32,792 bases of DNA, taken from an uncultured Lachnospiraceae bacterium. Lineage in GTDB: Bacteria > Bacillota > Clostridia > Lachnospirales > Lachnospiraceae. The stretch is from positions 1-32,792 of the forward strand of contig CASCWU010000038.1 in assembly GCA_949155905.1 (NCBI GenBank), written 5' to 3'. The notes beneath the pieces are model-generated. The model was not told the DNA's origin and ran no database searches. It was given only the letters and a program-made list of their open reading frames with translations. The translations under genes were made by a program, and so were the position numbers. Positions 32,368-32,792 of the stretch are shown here, one piece after another (position 1 is the stretch's first letter; each line of letters starts with the position of its first letter).

Positions 32368-32792
32368 AAAACGAAAGGGTCTGCTTCTTGTTATCGGGCT
32401 GCTTCTCTCTGTCAGTCTGCTCTGTTCCGGCTGCGGACAGGCAAAGAAGGAAGGCGAGGGCAGTCGGGCATCGGATTTGGGTGCAGATATTTTAGAGGAA
32501 AAGGGAAATCAGGCTTCTGATAATGATGTACATCAGACTGATGCACATCAGACTGATGCGTATCAGACCGATACCGTAAAACGGGGAACCTTTACCAAAA
32601 GCAGCAGCTTTGACGGAGTTGTATATTACCCGGAGCTAAGTCAGGTGACATATGAGGGAGAAGAGGCAGTTTTGTCCGAATGGCTGGTAGAACAGGGGAG
32701 CGAGGTAAAGGCGGGCGACCCGTTAGCTTATATTCAGATAGAATATGACGAAGTAGCTCTGCAGGAGATGGAATTGGTATTAGAGCGGCTGG
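32354..32792 (+). CDS. Lipoprotein, membrane-fusion-like protein 3 (cut by window edge)
   Basis: ATG 32354 follows GGGGATGAGG and overlaps the previous gene by 14 nt. The frame is open to the window end (146 codons). There is a hydrophobic signal (LLLVIGLLLSVSLLCSGC). The putative lipid Cys27 has Cys, not Leu, at -3, so the lipobox is atypical. A three-copy HQTDA-type repeat (DVHQTDAHQTDAYQTDT, about residues 59-75) forms a linker before a lipoyl half-motif (SEWLVEQGSEVKAGDPLAYIQ). It is probably a third adaptor; the coiled coil begins at the edge. Confidence 0.75.
   Translation, partial: MSEIKKRKGLLLVIGLLLSVSLLCSGCGQAKKEGEGSRASDLGADILEEKGNQASDNDVHQTDAHQTDAYQTDTVKRGTFTKSSSFDGVVYYPELSQVTYEGEEAVLSEWLVEQGSEVKAGDPLAYIQIEYDEVALQEMELVLERL

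Overview
The window looks like a chromosomal segment of a spore-forming Firmicute of the class Clostridia, most probably Lachnospiraceae-like. This is inferred from gene content and protein character: SpoVG, SpoVT, YabP, YabQ, SpoIIE, DivIC, RqcP, a DnaD/DnaI pair, strong AGGAGG-type ribosome binding sites and sigma-A/sigma-E/Spo0A-like promoters. No rRNA, tRNA or CRISPR array was seen.

Region 1 (1-5150) is accessory DNA. It holds the 5' part of an IS110-family transposase running off the left edge, with a long non-coding leader that could encode a bridge RNA. Next come an unrecognised membrane-anchored protein whose best start is out of frame at an A7 run, an AAA-ATPase-like/PD-(D/E)XK protein, a small mosaic ORF, a BspA-type LRR+LysM gene remnant, and a PIN-domain toxin-antitoxin pair.

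Region 2 (5150-10820, mostly minus strand) is housekeeping: a 2[4Fe-4S] ferredoxin too short for routine ORF calling, PRPP synthetase (prs), the dnaD-like/dnaI-like replication-initiation operon, and murC. The dnaD-murC intergenic region carries two runs of abutting DnaA boxes.

Region 3 (10985-29993, mostly plus strand) is the clostridial version of the Bacillus subtilis spoVG-to-ftsH cluster: spoVG, pth, mfd, a parvulin-type foldase, a small helical protein (minus), truA, an M23 peptidase, a minus-strand marR/flavin-reductase pair, spoVT, hup, rqcP, yabP, yabQ, divIC, spoIIE, tilS, hpt and ftsH. Relative to B. subtilis, glmU, ctc, yabM, yabN, yabR, yabS and yabT are absent and extra genes are interleaved. 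Several sporulation-type control sites can be read: a sigma-E-like promoter before the M23 gene, another before yabP-yabQ, a weaker sigma-G-like one before spoVT, and a spoIIE promoter with consensus -35/-10 hexamers 21 bp apart flanked by 0A-box-like sites. The rqcP leader has a duplicated element that could compete for one complementary arm next to the Shine-Dalgarno.

Region 4 (30000-32792), after a clear ftsH terminator, has three consecutive lipoproteins of the membrane-fusion (HlyD/RND-adaptor-like) type, the last cut by the window edge. Their transporter is presumably just outside. Two 15-bp-period tandem repeats lie here, one of which forms a 19-codon very basic micro-ORF.
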